Assembly (NCBI RefSeq): GCF_029968015.1
Contig: NZ_JASCIS010000059.1
Span: 1 to 44,719 of the forward strand
Reading direction: 5' to 3'
DNA length: 44,719 nucleotides
Source of the DNA: Streptomyces luteolus
GTDB lineage: Bacteria > Actinomycetota > Actinomycetes > Streptomycetales > Streptomycetaceae
This document shows positions 20,685-28,889 of this stretch, one piece after another (position 1 is the stretch's first letter; the number at the start of each line of letters is the position of its first letter). Both the position numbers and the translations under genes were made by a program. A model generated the notes under the pieces. It was given only the letters and a program-made list of their open reading frames with translations. It searched no databases and was not told where the DNA came from.

Positions 20685-23170
20685 GGGTGCGCGAGTTCGA
20701 TGTCGTGACCATCCGCGCCGCTACCGCTGACCGTCAGCGCCATCGCCGCCGGCGGGTAGCCGCTCGCCATGACCGTGTACTCGCCGCTGTCCAGGTCGGT
20801 GAAGGCGTACGCGCCGTCCTCACCGGTCGTCGCCGTCGCGACCACGTTCCCGGCCGCGTCGACCAGGGTGACCCGCGCGTCCCGCAGCGGTCCGCCCGCC
20901 GCGAGCACGGTGCCCTGCACCCGCGCCCCGGCCTGCAGCGCCACCTCGACCCGGGTGACGCCCTGGCCCGCCACGTCGACGGGGAGCGCGAGCGGCCGGT
21001 GGCCCTCGGCGTTCACGGCCAGGGTCACGGGGCCCGGGACCAGCTCGCCGAACGCGAACTCGCCCTGCTCGCCGGTCTGCCCGGTGGCCAGCACATCGCC
21101 GCGCACATCGGTCACGACGACCATCGCGCCGACCACGGGCTTCGCCCCGTCCGCCGTATGCACCACACCGGCCAGGCCGCTGGTGCCGCTGAGCAGCATG
21201 TCGTACGCGAGCGGCTCGGTGGAGATGACGACGGTGGAGGCCTGCGGCTGGAAGCCGTCCGCCGAGGCGATCAGGACGTACGAACCGGCGCCGGGGGCGT
21301 CGAGGACGTAGCCGCCGTCGTTCTGGGCGATGGTGCGGCCCAACTGGCGTCCGCCGAGTGAGATCAGCGTGACCGCGGCCCGGGGGACCCCGGCGCCGTC
21401 GCCGCCGCGGACGACGCCGCGTACCTCGATGCCGGCCGTACTCTGCACGATCGTCTGCGCCTCCTCGGGCTGCGGGGTCGGGATCGAAACCGGGGTCGGG
21501 ATCGAAACCGGGGTCGGAGCCGGGGCCGCGGTCGGGGCCGTGTCCGTGGCGGGGGTCTCGGCCGAGGCGGTCTTCGTCAGCGCCGCGCCGGTCTTCAGCG
21601 GGACCTCCTTGATGAACAGGGTCAGCAGGAGGGCGAGCAGCGCGGCGGGCGCCGCGAACAGGAAGACATCGGCGACCCCGTGGCCGTACGCGCTCTCCAT
21701 CACGGTGCGCAGCGGCTCGGGGATCTTGTCCAGGTCGGGGATGCCGCCCCCGCCGGTGCCGCCGTGCGAGGCCGCGTTCGCGGCCTTCGGGCCGAGCTCG
21801 GCGATGCCGTCCTTGACGTAGTCGGTGACGCGGGTGGCCATGACGGCGCCGAGCGCCGAGACGCCCAGCGCACCGCCGAGGGACCGGAAGAAGGTGACGA
21901 CGGAGCTGGCCGCGCCGAGGTCGCTCGGGTCCACCTGGTTCTGGGTGCAGAGCACGAGGTTCTGCATCATCATGCCGATGCCGAGACCCATCAGGGCCAT
22001 GAAGATCGCGATGTGCCAGTACTCGGTGTCGTACCGCATCGTGCCGAGCAGGCCCATGCCCGCCGTCACCAGGACACCACCGCTGACCAGCCACGCCTTC
22101 CACTTGCCGGTCTTGGTGATCACCTGCCCCGAGACGGTGGAGGAGATGAACAGGCCGCCGATCATCGGGATCGTCATGACCCCGGACATCGTCGGCGACT
22201 TGTCCCGGGCCAGCTGGAAGTACTGGCTGAAGAACACGGTGCCGCTGAACATCGCGATGCCGACGAAGAGCGAGGCGAGCGAGGCCAGGGTGATCGTCTT
22301 GTTGCGGAAGAGCCGCAGCGGAATGATCGGCTCGCGCGCCTTGCTCTCGACGAAGACGAAGATCAGCGCGAGCAGCACCGAGCCGCCGACCATGACGTAC
22401 GACTGCCAGGACAGCCAGTCGTACTTGTCCCCGGCGAAGGTCACCCAGACCAGGAGCAGCGAGACGGCCGCCGAGATGAAGAAGGCACCGCCCCAGTCGA
22501 CCTTGACGTCCCGCTTCACGACGGGGAGCTTCAGGGTCTTCTGCAGCACGATCAGCGCGACGACGGCGAAGGGCACGCCGACGTAGAAGCACCAGCGCCA
22601 GCCCCAGTGGTCGGTGATGACACCGCCGAGCAGCGGACCGCCGACCGTGGCCACGGCGAAGGTCGCACCGAGGTAGCCGCTGTACCGGCCGCGCTCCCGC
22701 GGCGAGATCATCGCGGCCATCACGATCTGCGCGAGGGCGGAGAGACCGCCGACGCCGATGCCCTGCACGACACGGCAGGCGATCAGCATGCCCGGGTCCT
22801 GCGAGAGGCCCGCGACGATCGAGCCCGCCATGAAGATGACGAGCGATATCTGGACCAGGAGCTTCTTGCTGAACAGGTCGGCGAGCTTGCCCCACAGCGG
22901 GGTCGTCGCCGTCATCGCGAGCAGCGAGGCCGTGACGACCCAGGTGTACGCGGACTGGCCGCCGCCGAGGTCGGAGATGATCTCGGGCAGGGCGTTGGAG
23001 ACGATCGTCGACGAGAGGATCGCGACGAACATGCCGAGCAGCAGGCCCGACAGCGCCTCCATGATCTGCCGGTGCGTCATGGGCGCGGCATCCTGCTGAC
23101 CGGACTGTCCGCCGTGGCCTCCATGCTTGGCATGGCTGCCCCGCACACCGGCTGGTGTGGTCGTTGCCAT
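20675..23170 (-). CDS. MFS (DHA2) exporter fused to three C-terminal beta-sandwich domains
   Basis: 831 residues, ATG at 23170 with AAAGGAAG upstream. Residues about 30-515 are a 14-helix drug exporter (LSSTIVSNALPEIISDLGG, WGKLADLFSKKLLV, ATVGGPLLGGVI). A Thr/Pro-rich linker with a duplicated PTPVSI unit leads to three consecutive carboxypeptidase-regulatory/CNA-B-like domains (about 580-660, 663-748, 750-828), each with VxGVVxxxDGxPVxGAxVxV and GxYxLxxxxPGxYxLxxxAxG features. The typical family length is about 500 residues, so the tail is unusual. It lies 13 bases after the MarR gene in the same operon. Confidence 0.92.
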   Translation of the reverse strand: MATTTPAGVRGSHAKHGGHGGQSGQQDAAPMTHRQIMEALSGLLLGMFVAILSSTIVSNALPEIISDLGGGQSAYTWVVTASLLAMTATTPLWGKLADLFSKKLLVQISLVIFMAGSIVAGLSQDPGMLIACRVVQGIGVGGLSALAQIVMAAMISPRERGRYSGYLGATFAVATVGGPLLGGVITDHWGWRWCFYVGVPFAVVALIVLQKTLKLPVVKRDVKVDWGGAFFISAAVSLLLVWVTFAGDKYDWLSWQSYVMVGGSVLLALIFVFVESKAREPIIPLRLFRNKTITLASLASLFVGIAMFSGTVFFSQYFQLARDKSPTMSGVMTIPMIGGLFISSTVSGQVITKTGKWKAWLVSGGVLVTAGMGLLGTMRYDTEYWHIAIFMALMGLGIGMMMQNLVLCTQNQVDPSDLGAASSVVTFFRSLGGALGVSALGAVMATRVTDYVKDGIAELGPKAANAASHGGTGGGGIPDLDKIPEPLRTVMESAYGHGVADVFLFAAPAALLALLLTLFIKEVPLKTGAALTKTASAETPATDTAPTAAPAPTPVSIPTPVSIPTPQPEEAQTIVQSTAGIEVRGVVRGGDGAGVPRAAVTLISLGGRQLGRTIAQNDGGYVLDAPGAGSYVLIASADGFQPQASTVVISTEPLAYDMLLSGTSGLAGVVHTADGAKPVVGAMVVVTDVRGDVLATGQTGEQGEFAFGELVPGPVTLAVNAEGHRPLALPVDVAGQGVTRVEVALQAGARVQGTVLAAGGPLRDARVTLVDAAGNVVATATTGEDGAYAFTDLDSGEYTVMASGYPPAAMALTVSGSGADGHDIELAHPDA

Positions 23171-23183
23171 GGACTTCCTTTGC

Positions 23184-23654
23184 TTACGCGGGTGTACGGG
23201 TGGGCGAAGTGTGGGAGCGGGTCTGCCGGCACTCGCCGAAGCTGCCGCGCAGCCGGGCGAGCAGGGCGCTGAGCTGGTCCACGTCGTCGTCGGACCAGTC
23301 CCGCAGGTAGTGGGCGAGCGCTGCCGTGTGGCGCTCGGAGAGGGTGCGGAGCATGTCCGAGCCCTCGGCTGTGAGGCGCAGGATGCGGGAGCGCCGGTCG
23401 TCGGGGTCGGGGGACCTCTCGATCCAGCCGCGGTCCGCGACGTGCGCGACATGGCGGCTCGTCACCGACATGTCGACGGCGAGCAGCTCCGCGAGCCGGC
23501 TCATCCGCATCTCGCCGTATTTGTCGAGGAGGGCGAGGACGGCGGCCGATCCGGCCGGGCACTCGACCGGAAGCGTCCGGGCGAGTTCTCGCTTGACGGC
23601 GCCGATGGCGCTCAGCTGGCGACCGAGTTCCTCGTACCGAGGTGGTGCGGCCAT
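23184..23654 (-). CDS. MarR-family regulator of the adjacent MFS operon
   Basis: 156 residues from the ATG at 23654 (GGAAGG six bases upstream; a GTG at 23660 abuts the ribosome site). The winged helix is clear: MRMSRLAELLAVDMSVTSRH and DRGWIERSPDPDDRRSRILR with the D-x-R-R wing motif. It heads the operon with the fused MFS exporter. Two matching palindromic sites lie directly upstream, so autorepression relieved by a drug-like ligand is the expected control. Confidence 0.9.
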   Translation of the reverse strand: MAAPPRYEELGRQLSAIGAVKRELARTLPVECPAGSAAVLALLDKYGEMRMSRLAELLAVDMSVTSRHVAHVADRGWIERSPDPDDRRSRILRLTAEGSDMLRTLSERHTAALAHYLRDWSDDDVDQLSALLARLRGSFGECRQTRSHTSPTRTPA

Positions 23655-23674
23655 GGCCACCCTTCCACTATTTG

Positions 23675-23716
23675 TTGCTTAGAGCAACGATAGAAGCAGT
23701 TGGTTGCCGAAGGCAA
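23675..23716. promoter_or_regulatory. Twin MarR operator TTGC-N5-GCAA
   Basis: TTGCTTAGAGCAA (23675-23687) and TTGCCGAAGGCAA (23704-23716) share the form TTGC-N5-GCAA and start 29 bases apart, just upstream of the MarR-MFS operon. The flanks are AT-rich for this genome, consistent with a promoter. Confidence 0.78.
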
Positions 23717-23843
23717 ATTGAAAGGGGGGCTCACCCGCTAAAAACCTGGCAATGCTCAGGCAAAGGGACGAGCCGTACGCGACGGCGACGGAGAGTCACC
23801 CAGGGCTTGGGCGGAACCCCTGGATTCGCTAGGGTCCTGCCCC

Positions 23844-24071
23844 ATGGCACACAACCCCCACGCCCCGCAGGGCCCCCAGGGCGGCAACGACCCCGCGGGC
23901 AGCACGCAGATGTTCCGCGCCTTCGTCGAGGAGGGCGAGCAGCAGAGCCCGCAGGCCCCGCGCGGCGGCTGGTCGGCCGGCAAGAAGGCGGCGGTCATCG
24001 GCGGCGTCGTCGTCCTGCTGCTGGTGTTCGCGTTCCTGTCCTTGCCGAACCGCCCCTGGACGATCTTCTAG
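23844..24071 (+). CDS. Small single-pass membrane protein
   Basis: 75 residues, ATG at 23844. The first 45 residues are soluble and Gln/Pro/Gly-rich; a basic GKK precedes one membrane helix (AAVIGGVVVLLLVFAFLSL) and a short tail PNRPWTIF, so the orientation is N-in with the tail outside or in the membrane. I recognise it as the kind of small protein conserved in Streptomyces, without known function. It converges with the lipoprotein gene 10 bases away. Confidence 0.7.
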   Translation: MAHNPHAPQGPQGGNDPAGSTQMFRAFVEEGEQQSPQAPRGGWSAGKKAAVIGGVVVLLLVFAFLSLPNRPWTIF

Positions 24072-24081
24072 AGCCGTACGC

Positions 24082-24897
24082 TCAGTCCCACTTCACCGAG
24101 ACGTCCTGGGTCTCGATATGCATGCCGAGCGGTACGCGCCAGGCGTCCACGCAGAGGTTCCAGGACTCGGTGACGGACTCACCCGGCCCGATGGGCGCCG
24201 GAAGCTTGCGTTCCGACTCAAGGGTGGCCCAGTCGACGCCCAGCCCGCCGATGACATGCGTGCCGAAGGTGACGGTCCCCGAACGCACCGGTGAGCCACC
24301 GGTGTTGCGGAACTCCACGGTCACCTTCTCGCACCACCGGTCCTTGAGCGCCTTGCGTACGGGCTCGCCGGTTTCGAGCAGGGCGGGGCCGGACGGCTTC
24401 TCGCTCTCCTCGCCCGGAGTCGAGGGCTCGGTGGAACTCCCGCCCTCGGAGCCGGAGTTGCCGCCCGCGGGGCCCTGCCCGGGCGAGCCGGGGCCGGACG
24501 AGGGCGGGCCGCCGGAGGGGTCGTCCGTGGGCGCGCCGCCCTCCGTACCGCTGCCAGAGCCGGAACTTCCGCTTCCGTCACCGGAGTTGCCGGACTCGGA
24601 GTTGCCGGACTCGGAGCCGCCGGGCCCGGAGCCACCGGACCGGGGCGGCTTCTTCTCCCCGTCCTCACCCTCCAGCGGCACCATCCGCACCTCGCCCGTC
24701 GGCGGGGCCGCGCGCTGCCCGGTTCTGTCGGGTGTGGCTCCCGCGGCGCCGATCGCCACGTATCCGTCGTCGCCCTCGGACGAGTCACCTCCGCAGGCGG
24801 CGAGCAGGGTTCCCAGACACACGACAGCCACCGAGGCCGTAGTCACGGCGCCTCGGCGGCTGCGTGCCCAAGCGATACCGGCTCGTGCTCGTGTCAT
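24082..24897 (-). CDS. Secreted lipoprotein with Ser/Gly-rich linker
   Basis: 271 residues, ATG at 24897. A twin-Arg-containing, positively charged N-terminus (ARSRRGAVTTAS), a hydrophobic stretch and the lipobox LLAAC predict lipid anchoring at Cys35. Residues about 85-165 are a low-complexity Ser/Gly/Pro/Glu linker (ESGNSESGNSGDGSGSSGSG). The C-terminal 100 residues form a beta-rich domain with Cys residues (RWCEKVTVEFRNTGGSPVRS, WNLCVDAWR) resembling cellulose-binding-like or DUF4232-like folds. Role unknown. It lies 50 bases downstream of sigN on the same strand. Confidence 0.8.
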   Translation of the reverse strand: MTRARAGIAWARSRRGAVTTASVAVVCLGTLLAACGGDSSEGDDGYVAIGAAGATPDRTGQRAAPPTGEVRMVPLEGEDGEKKPPRSGGSGPGGSESGNSESGNSGDGSGSSGSGSGTEGGAPTDDPSGGPPSSGPGSPGQGPAGGNSGSEGGSSTEPSTPGEESEKPSGPALLETGEPVRKALKDRWCEKVTVEFRNTGGSPVRSGTVTFGTHVIGGLGVDWATLESERKLPAPIGPGESVTESWNLCVDAWRVPLGMHIETQDVSVKWD

Positions 24898-24947
24898 CGC
24901 GCCAGTGTGGCTGACGACCTGTCAAATAAGAACCCCAGGGCGGCTGT

Positions 24948-25799
24948 TCAGTCTTGGATCAGGCCCTCGCGGAGCTGTGCGAGGGTCCGGGTGAGCAGGC
25001 GCGAGACGTGCATCTGGGAGATGCCGACCTCCTCGCCGATCTGCGACTGCGTCATGTTCGCGAAGAAGCGGAGCATGATGATCTGCCGCTCCCTGGGCGG
25101 GAGTTTGGCGAGCAGCGGCTTCAGCGACTCGCGGTACTCCACGCCTTCGAGCGCGCTGTCCTCGTACCCGAGCCGGTCCGCGAGCGAGCCCTCGCCGCCG
25201 TCGTCCTCGGGTGCCGGGGAGTCGAGGGAGGAGGCGGTGTACGCGTTGCCGACCGCGAGGCCGTCGACCACGTCCTCCTCGGACACGCCCAGGACGGCGG
25301 CGAGTTCGGGCACGGTCGGCGAGCGGTCCAGCTTCTGCGCCAGCTCGTCGCTCGCCTTGGTGAGGGCGAGCCGCAGCTCCTGCAGCCGGCGCGGCACGCG
25401 CACCGACCAGCTCGTGTCCCGGAAGAACCGCTTGATCTCGCCGACGACGGTCGGCATCGCGAACGTCGGGAACTCCACGCCGCGTTCGCAGTCGAAGCGG
25501 TCGATCGCCTTGATCAGGCCGATGGTGCCGACCTGGACGATGTCCTCCATCGGCTCGTTGCGGCTGCGGAAGCGCGCCGCCGCGTACCGCACCAGCGGCA
25601 GGTTGAGCTCGATGAGCGTGTCGCGGACGTACGCGCGCTCCGGGCTGTCCTCGTCCAGCGCGGCAAGCCGCAGGAACAGGGAACGGGACAAGGTGCGGGT
25701 GTCGATGGCTGTCGAAGGTTCCTGACGCAGCGCGGCAGGTGCACCGGGGTCGCTCTTCGTGAGCGTGAGCACCTTCGAGCTGCCCTGTTCTGCGGACAT
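24948..25799 (-). CDS. sigN: SigB/F/G-family sigma factor, SigN-like
   Basis: 283 residues, ATG at 25799. Region 2 (LPLVRYAAARFRSRNEPMED, IVQVGTIGLIKAIDRFD, FPTFAMPTVVGEIKRFFRD) and the region 4 HTH (MTQSQIGEEVGISQMHVSRL) are complete. It belongs to the alternative sigma factors of stress and differentiation. In Streptomyces coelicolor sigN and sigF are neighbours and act in aerial hyphae and spore maturation; gene order gives this assignment here. A GTTT-N17-GGTATT promoter of the type read by this family lies upstream, hinting at self- or cross-regulation. Confidence 0.88.
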   Translation of the reverse strand: MSAEQGSSKVLTLTKSDPGAPAALRQEPSTAIDTRTLSRSLFLRLAALDEDSPERAYVRDTLIELNLPLVRYAAARFRSRNEPMEDIVQVGTIGLIKAIDRFDCERGVEFPTFAMPTVVGEIKRFFRDTSWSVRVPRRLQELRLALTKASDELAQKLDRSPTVPELAAVLGVSEEDVVDGLAVGNAYTASSLDSPAPEDDGGEGSLADRLGYEDSALEGVEYRESLKPLLAKLPPRERQIIMLRFFANMTQSQIGEEVGISQMHVSRLLTRTLAQLREGLIQD

Positions 25800-25866
25800 G
25801 CCACCCCCTTGAGGTCGCGGACGGTCGCGGCGGGCGCTCCGTCTTCAGGAACGCAGCCTCCACCTG

Positions 25867-25893
25867 AATACCGGTCATGAGGCCGCGGCAAAC
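25867..25893 (-). promoter_or_regulatory. SigB-type promoter upstream of sigN
   Basis: On the minus strand GTTT (25893-25890) is followed after 17 bases by GGTATT (25872-25867), close to the GTTT/GGGTAT consensus of SigB/F-type sigma factors. It lies about 70 bases upstream of the sigN start. The remaining intergenic DNA (25800-26163, 364 bases) contains no supportable gene. Confidence 0.55.
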
Positions 25894-26163
25894 GCGGTTC
25901 CCGCAGAATGTCACATGTCGGCAACACGCTGTAGCGCCAAGTCGACAAATCTGTGCAGGAAAAGGCCGGTCTGCGGCATTTCTGTCGGCAAGCCCCAAGA
26001 TCGGGCTCCACTCTTCCCGGTGGCCGCTCGCTCCCTTGTACGGAACCCCGGCCTGTGCGGGTGTGCCGGAGTATGCCGCGCAGTCGGGGGAGGTGGGAGG
26101 GAGTACGAGGGGCGCACGGTGGCAGGCGGAGGGGGAAGCCGCCCGCGCGTCGGCCCCGCAGGG

Positions 26164-27024
26164 CTACGCGTCGATGCGGTTGGCGGACCGCAGCCGCGCG
26201 AAGCTGCGGGCGAGCAGCCGCGAGACGTGCATCTGCGAGACCCCGAGCTCGGCGCTGATCTGCGACTGCGTCAGGTTGTTGTAGTAGCGCAGGAGCAGGA
26301 TCCGCTGTTCGCGCTCGGGAAGTTGGACAAGCAGGTGCCGTACGAGGTCGCGGTGCTCGACGCCGTCGAGCGCGGGGTCCTCGTAGCCGAGCCGGTCGAG
26401 CAGTCCGGGCAGCCCGTCGCCCTCCTGCGCGGCCTCCAGGGACGTCGCGTGGTACGAGCGTCCCGCCTCGATGCAGGCCAGCACCTCGTCCTCGGTGATC
26501 CGCAGCCGCCCGGCGATCTCGGCGGTCGTGGGGGAGCGCCCGTACGCCGTGGTGAGGTCCTCCGTGGCCCCGGTCACCTGCACCCACAGCTCGTGCAGCC
26601 GGCGCGGTACGTGCACGGTGCGGACGTTGTCGCGGAAGTACCGCTTGATCTCGCCGACGACGGTGGGCATCGCGAACGTCGGGAACTGCACGCCGCGTTC
26701 CGGGTCGAAGCGGTCGATGGCGTTGATCAGGCCGATCGTGCCGACCTGGACGACGTCCTCCATCGGCTCGTTGCGGCTGCGGAACCGGGCCGCCGCGTAC
26801 CGCACGAGCGGCAGGTTGGCCTCGATCAGCGCGGCCCGCACGCGGCCGTGCTCGGGGGTCTTGGGCGTCAGGTCCTTGAGTTGGGCGAAGAGCACCTGGG
26901 TCAGTGCTCGGGTGTCCGCGCCCCGCTTCTTGGCGGGAGATGCCTCGGCCGCCCCGCCCGTCGCCCGCGCCCCGTCCTGTGGGGCGTCCTGGGGCGGCAC
27001 TTGAGGTGCAGTACTGGCCGGCAC
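26164..27024 (-). CDS. sigF: SigB/F/G-family sigma factor, SigF-like (sporulation)
   Basis: 286 residues if the GTG at 27024 is used (VPASTAPQVPPQ), which matches the usual SigF length of about 287. Regions 2 to 4 are complete (LPLVRYAAARFRSRNEPMED, FPTFAMPTVVGEIKRYFRDN, LTQSQISAELGVSQMHVSRL). In Streptomyces SigF acts late in spore maturation, under anti-sigma control. It is closely similar to the downstream sigN product over most of its length, so the pair probably arose by duplication. Upstream starts at 27030 (TTG) and 27036 (GTG) are possible; the ribosome site AAGGGG lies close to them. Confidence 0.9.
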   Translation of the reverse strand: MPASTAPQVPPQDAPQDGARATGGAAEASPAKKRGADTRALTQVLFAQLKDLTPKTPEHGRVRAALIEANLPLVRYAAARFRSRNEPMEDVVQVGTIGLINAIDRFDPERGVQFPTFAMPTVVGEIKRYFRDNVRTVHVPRRLHELWVQVTGATEDLTTAYGRSPTTAEIAGRLRITEDEVLACIEAGRSYHATSLEAAQEGDGLPGLLDRLGYEDPALDGVEHRDLVRHLLVQLPEREQRILLLRYYNNLTQSQISAELGVSQMHVSRLLARSFARLRSANRIDA

Positions 27025-27185
27025 GGTCAACGCCACCCCTTTTCGCCGCGAACTGTCCTGATCGAACTGGTCCGATCGAACCGTTCCACTCATCCGTCAA
27101 AAGCGGTCATAGCATCACAAGACATGTGCACTGTGTGCAAGCACCCGATAACGCCGTGTTGAGGGCAAGTTGGGGTCAAACGTAC

Positions 27186-27217
27186 AAAAGACCCCTCACC
27201 GATTCTGGTGAGAGGTC
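27186..27217 (-). terminator. Terminator of the small membrane protein gene
   Basis: An 11-bp stem with one mismatch (27190-27200 with 27207-27217), loop GATTCT, followed on the minus strand by TTTT (27189-27186). It lies just downstream of the gene at 27231-27395. Confidence 0.8.
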
Positions 27218-27230
27218 GTACGAGCGTTGC

Positions 27231-27395
27231 CTACTGCACGAGTTGAGTCATGAAGTCGCCGACGCCCTGAGCGGCGTCGGATATCCCTTGGAAGCCCACC
27301 AGGACGAGGTCGGCGGCCCGCTCGGGGGAGGTGATGATGGTGTAGAAGACGAAGACGATCACCACGTAAAGGGCGATCTTCTTGGCGTGCACCAC
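27231..27395 (-). CDS. Small membrane protein, 54 residues
   Basis: GTG at 27395 with GGGGAGG seven bases upstream (a second GTG follows directly). The product VVHAKKIALYVVIVFVFYTI is one membrane helix preceded by two Lys, then an amphipathic tail (SPERAADLVLVGFQGISDAA). The good ribosome site and own terminator support a real monocistronic gene upstream of sigF. Function unknown; I recall similar short proteins beside sigF in other Streptomyces. Confidence 0.7.
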   Translation of the reverse strand: MVHAKKIALYVVIVFVFYTIITSPERAADLVLVGFQGISDAAQGVGDFMTQLVQ

Positions 27396-27599
27396 GTCCC
27401 GGCCTCCCCTGCCTGTTCCCTGTCCCCGCGTGCAGTCGGGTGAGTCTAACGCGCCGTCCGGATCACGCCAGTGGCCGCACGCCCCGGCGCCCGCGCCCCC
27501 GAGCACGCGCCGCCGTCGAGCCGCTCACACGGTATTTAAGGACCAACGACCCGCCTCTCCAGGCCCTTTGCCCGGCCCCGAGCGGCCGCCGGCGCCGCA

Positions 27600-27830
27600 C
27601 TATGGAGGAGAGCCCGGCGGATCTGGCAGGAATCCGCAGGGTTAGGGACCCGGCTCCACTGCGGGGTTCACGTCGCGCGCTTCCCCCTGACTGCGACGTG
27701 GACTTGAGAGCCCGGTCCTCATCGGGGGAAGCGGCTTGTCCCCCCGATGCCGCTTCCCCCGGCCTCCTCGTACGAGAGCCCCGGCGCACGGGTCATGGCG
27801 CCGGGGCTCTTCTGCGTCTTCTGCGTACGT
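27600..27830 (+). ncRNA. Candidate structured RNA with two C-rich-loop hairpins (6C-like)
   Basis: Within a 463-base gene-free gap there are three consecutive hairpins: a 10-bp stem (27667-27676 with 27693-27702) with a loop containing CCCCC; a perfect 12-bp stem GGGGGAAGCGGC (27724-27735 with 27749-27760) whose 13-base loop contains CCCCCC; and a 12-bp GC stem (27776-27787 with 27798-27809) followed by TTCT, a possible terminator. Paired stems with loops of about six C are the hallmark of the actinobacterial 6C RNA. The 5' end and promoter are not identified, and the limits given are approximate. The rest of the gap (27396-27600) shows nothing else. Confidence 0.5.
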
Positions 27831-27858
27831 CTGGCGCTTTCTGCGTACGTCTGGCGCG

Positions 27859-28098
27859 TCAGCTGAGCCTCTCGGCTCGCGCCTGCTCGATCAGCTCCGG
27901 GTACGGGTCCTCGTCGTCCAGGTCCGAGCCGTGCAGGACGCGGATCGACCACGGGACGGGGCACGGTGACGCGTGGTCGGGGTCGGGGCAGAGCAGCCGG
28001 GTGATCTGCTCCTTGACCTGCTCGGCCTGCCGCTCGGTCGCGTAGATCCCGAGGCGCACTTCCCAGACGCTCGGGTCCTGCTGCGGTTCCTCGGACAT
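27859..28098 (-). CDS. Conserved small acidic hypothetical protein
   Basis: 79 residues, ATG at 28098 with GGAGAGGTGA upstream. The core VWEVRLGIYATERQAEQVKE then QITRLLCPDPDHASPCPVPW looks like an alpha/beta ACT- or ferredoxin-like fold with two Cys. The C-terminus is acidic (GSDLDDEDPYPELIEQARAE). It lies between the candidate RNA and tRNA-Ser. No function known. Confidence 0.75.
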   Translation of the reverse strand: MSEEPQQDPSVWEVRLGIYATERQAEQVKEQITRLLCPDPDHASPCPVPWSIRVLHGSDLDDEDPYPELIEQARAERLS

Positions 28099-28184
28099 CG
28101 CTCACCTCTCCGCTGGGCCCGAGCCGTCGGTCCGGCTCGTCGGCTCCCCCCAGGGTGCGGTGCCAACACCCTCCCGCGCGCGGG

Positions 28185-28226
28185 AAAAAACGAAGGGGCC
28201 CTGATCCGTTCGCACGGATCAGGGCC
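28185..28226 (-). terminator. Terminator of tRNA-Ser(CGA)
   Basis: A perfect 13-bp stem (28197-28209 with 28214-28226, loop TCGC) followed on the minus strand by CCTTCGTTTTTT (T-run 28190-28185). It lies 12 bases downstream of the tRNA 3' end. Confidence 0.92.
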
Positions 28227-28237
28227 ACTTCCCTGAG

Positions 28238-28325
28238 CGGTAGCGGTGGGATTTGAACCCACGGTGACGGGTTACGCCACACTCGCTTTCGAGGCGAGCT
28301 CCTTCGGCCGCTCGGACACGCTACC
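28238..28325 (-). tRNA. tRNA-Ser(CGA)
   Basis: 88 bases including discriminator G. Acceptor GGTAGCG pairs with CGCTACC; the anticodon arm is CTCGC-CTCGAAA-GCGAG with anticodon CGA; a long variable arm typical of tRNA-Ser and the T arm GTGGG-TTCAAAT-CCCAC are present. CCA is not encoded. Confidence 0.95.
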
Positions 28326-28393
28326 GAGAGAGACTCTAGCCCAAAGGTGCCCGTGCGCCGAAATCGGTATCTCCGGTGCCGCTCAGGAAGGTC

Positions 28394-28870
28394 TCAGCGG
28401 TCCCGGAAGAAGCGGGTCAGCTGCTCGGCGCAGACCTCCGCGAGGACGCCCTCGATCACCTCGGGCCGGTGATTGAGGCGCCGGTCGCGCACCAGGTCCC
28501 AGAGCGAACCGGCCGCGCCGGCCTTCTCGTCCCTGGCGCCGTAGACCACACGCGCGACGCGGGACTGCACGAGCGCGCCCGCGCACATCACGCAGGGTTC
28601 GAGGGTCACGACGAGCGTGCAGCCGGTCAGCCGCCACTCGCCGAGCCCAGCGGCCGCGCGGCGCAGCGCGAGCACCTCGGCATGCGCCGTGGGGTCGCCG
28701 ATCGCCTCGCGTTCGTTGTGGCCGACGGAGACGGTCTCGCCGTGCGGGGAGAGAACCACGGCGCCGACGGGGACGTCGCCCCCGAGTGCGGCCTGTTCGG
28801 CCGCTTCGAGAGCGAGTCGCATCGCCGGCTGCCAGCGGTCTCGTACGGGGTCGTTCACTGGGTCGTGCAC
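28394..28870 (-). CDS. tadA: tRNA adenosine(34) deaminase TadA
   Basis: Converts A34 to inosine in tRNA-Arg(ACG), allowing decoding of CGN codons. Catalytic zinc motifs are HAE (H63, E65) and PCVMC (C93, C96). GTG at 28870 gives 158 residues; GTG at 28858 or the ATG of MRLALEAAEQ would shorten the N-terminus, and the ribosome site is weak for all. It lies 20 bases downstream of the acidic partner gene and next to tRNA-Ser. Its substrate tRNA is the same tRNA species whose 3' half is duplicated at the element boundary. Confidence 0.93.
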   Translation of the reverse strand: MHDPVNDPVRDRWQPAMRLALEAAEQAALGGDVPVGAVVLSPHGETVSVGHNEREAIGDPTAHAEVLALRRAAAGLGEWRLTGCTLVVTLEPCVMCAGALVQSRVARVVYGARDEKAGAAGSLWDLVRDRRLNHRPEVIEGVLAEVCAEQLTRFFRDR

Positions 28871-28889
28871 TTCAGGTGCGGCTCGTTCA

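Noticed and set aside
21680..23272. 530-codon plus-strand frame opposite the large MFS gene
   Set aside because: Asp/Arg/His-rich antisense shadow of a membrane protein gene.
27719..27800. A 25-residue peptide on the minus strand (MTRAPGLSYEEAGG...) as a possible peptide precursor
   Set aside because: The frame falls entirely in the perfect hairpins of the candidate RNA and has no ribosome site.
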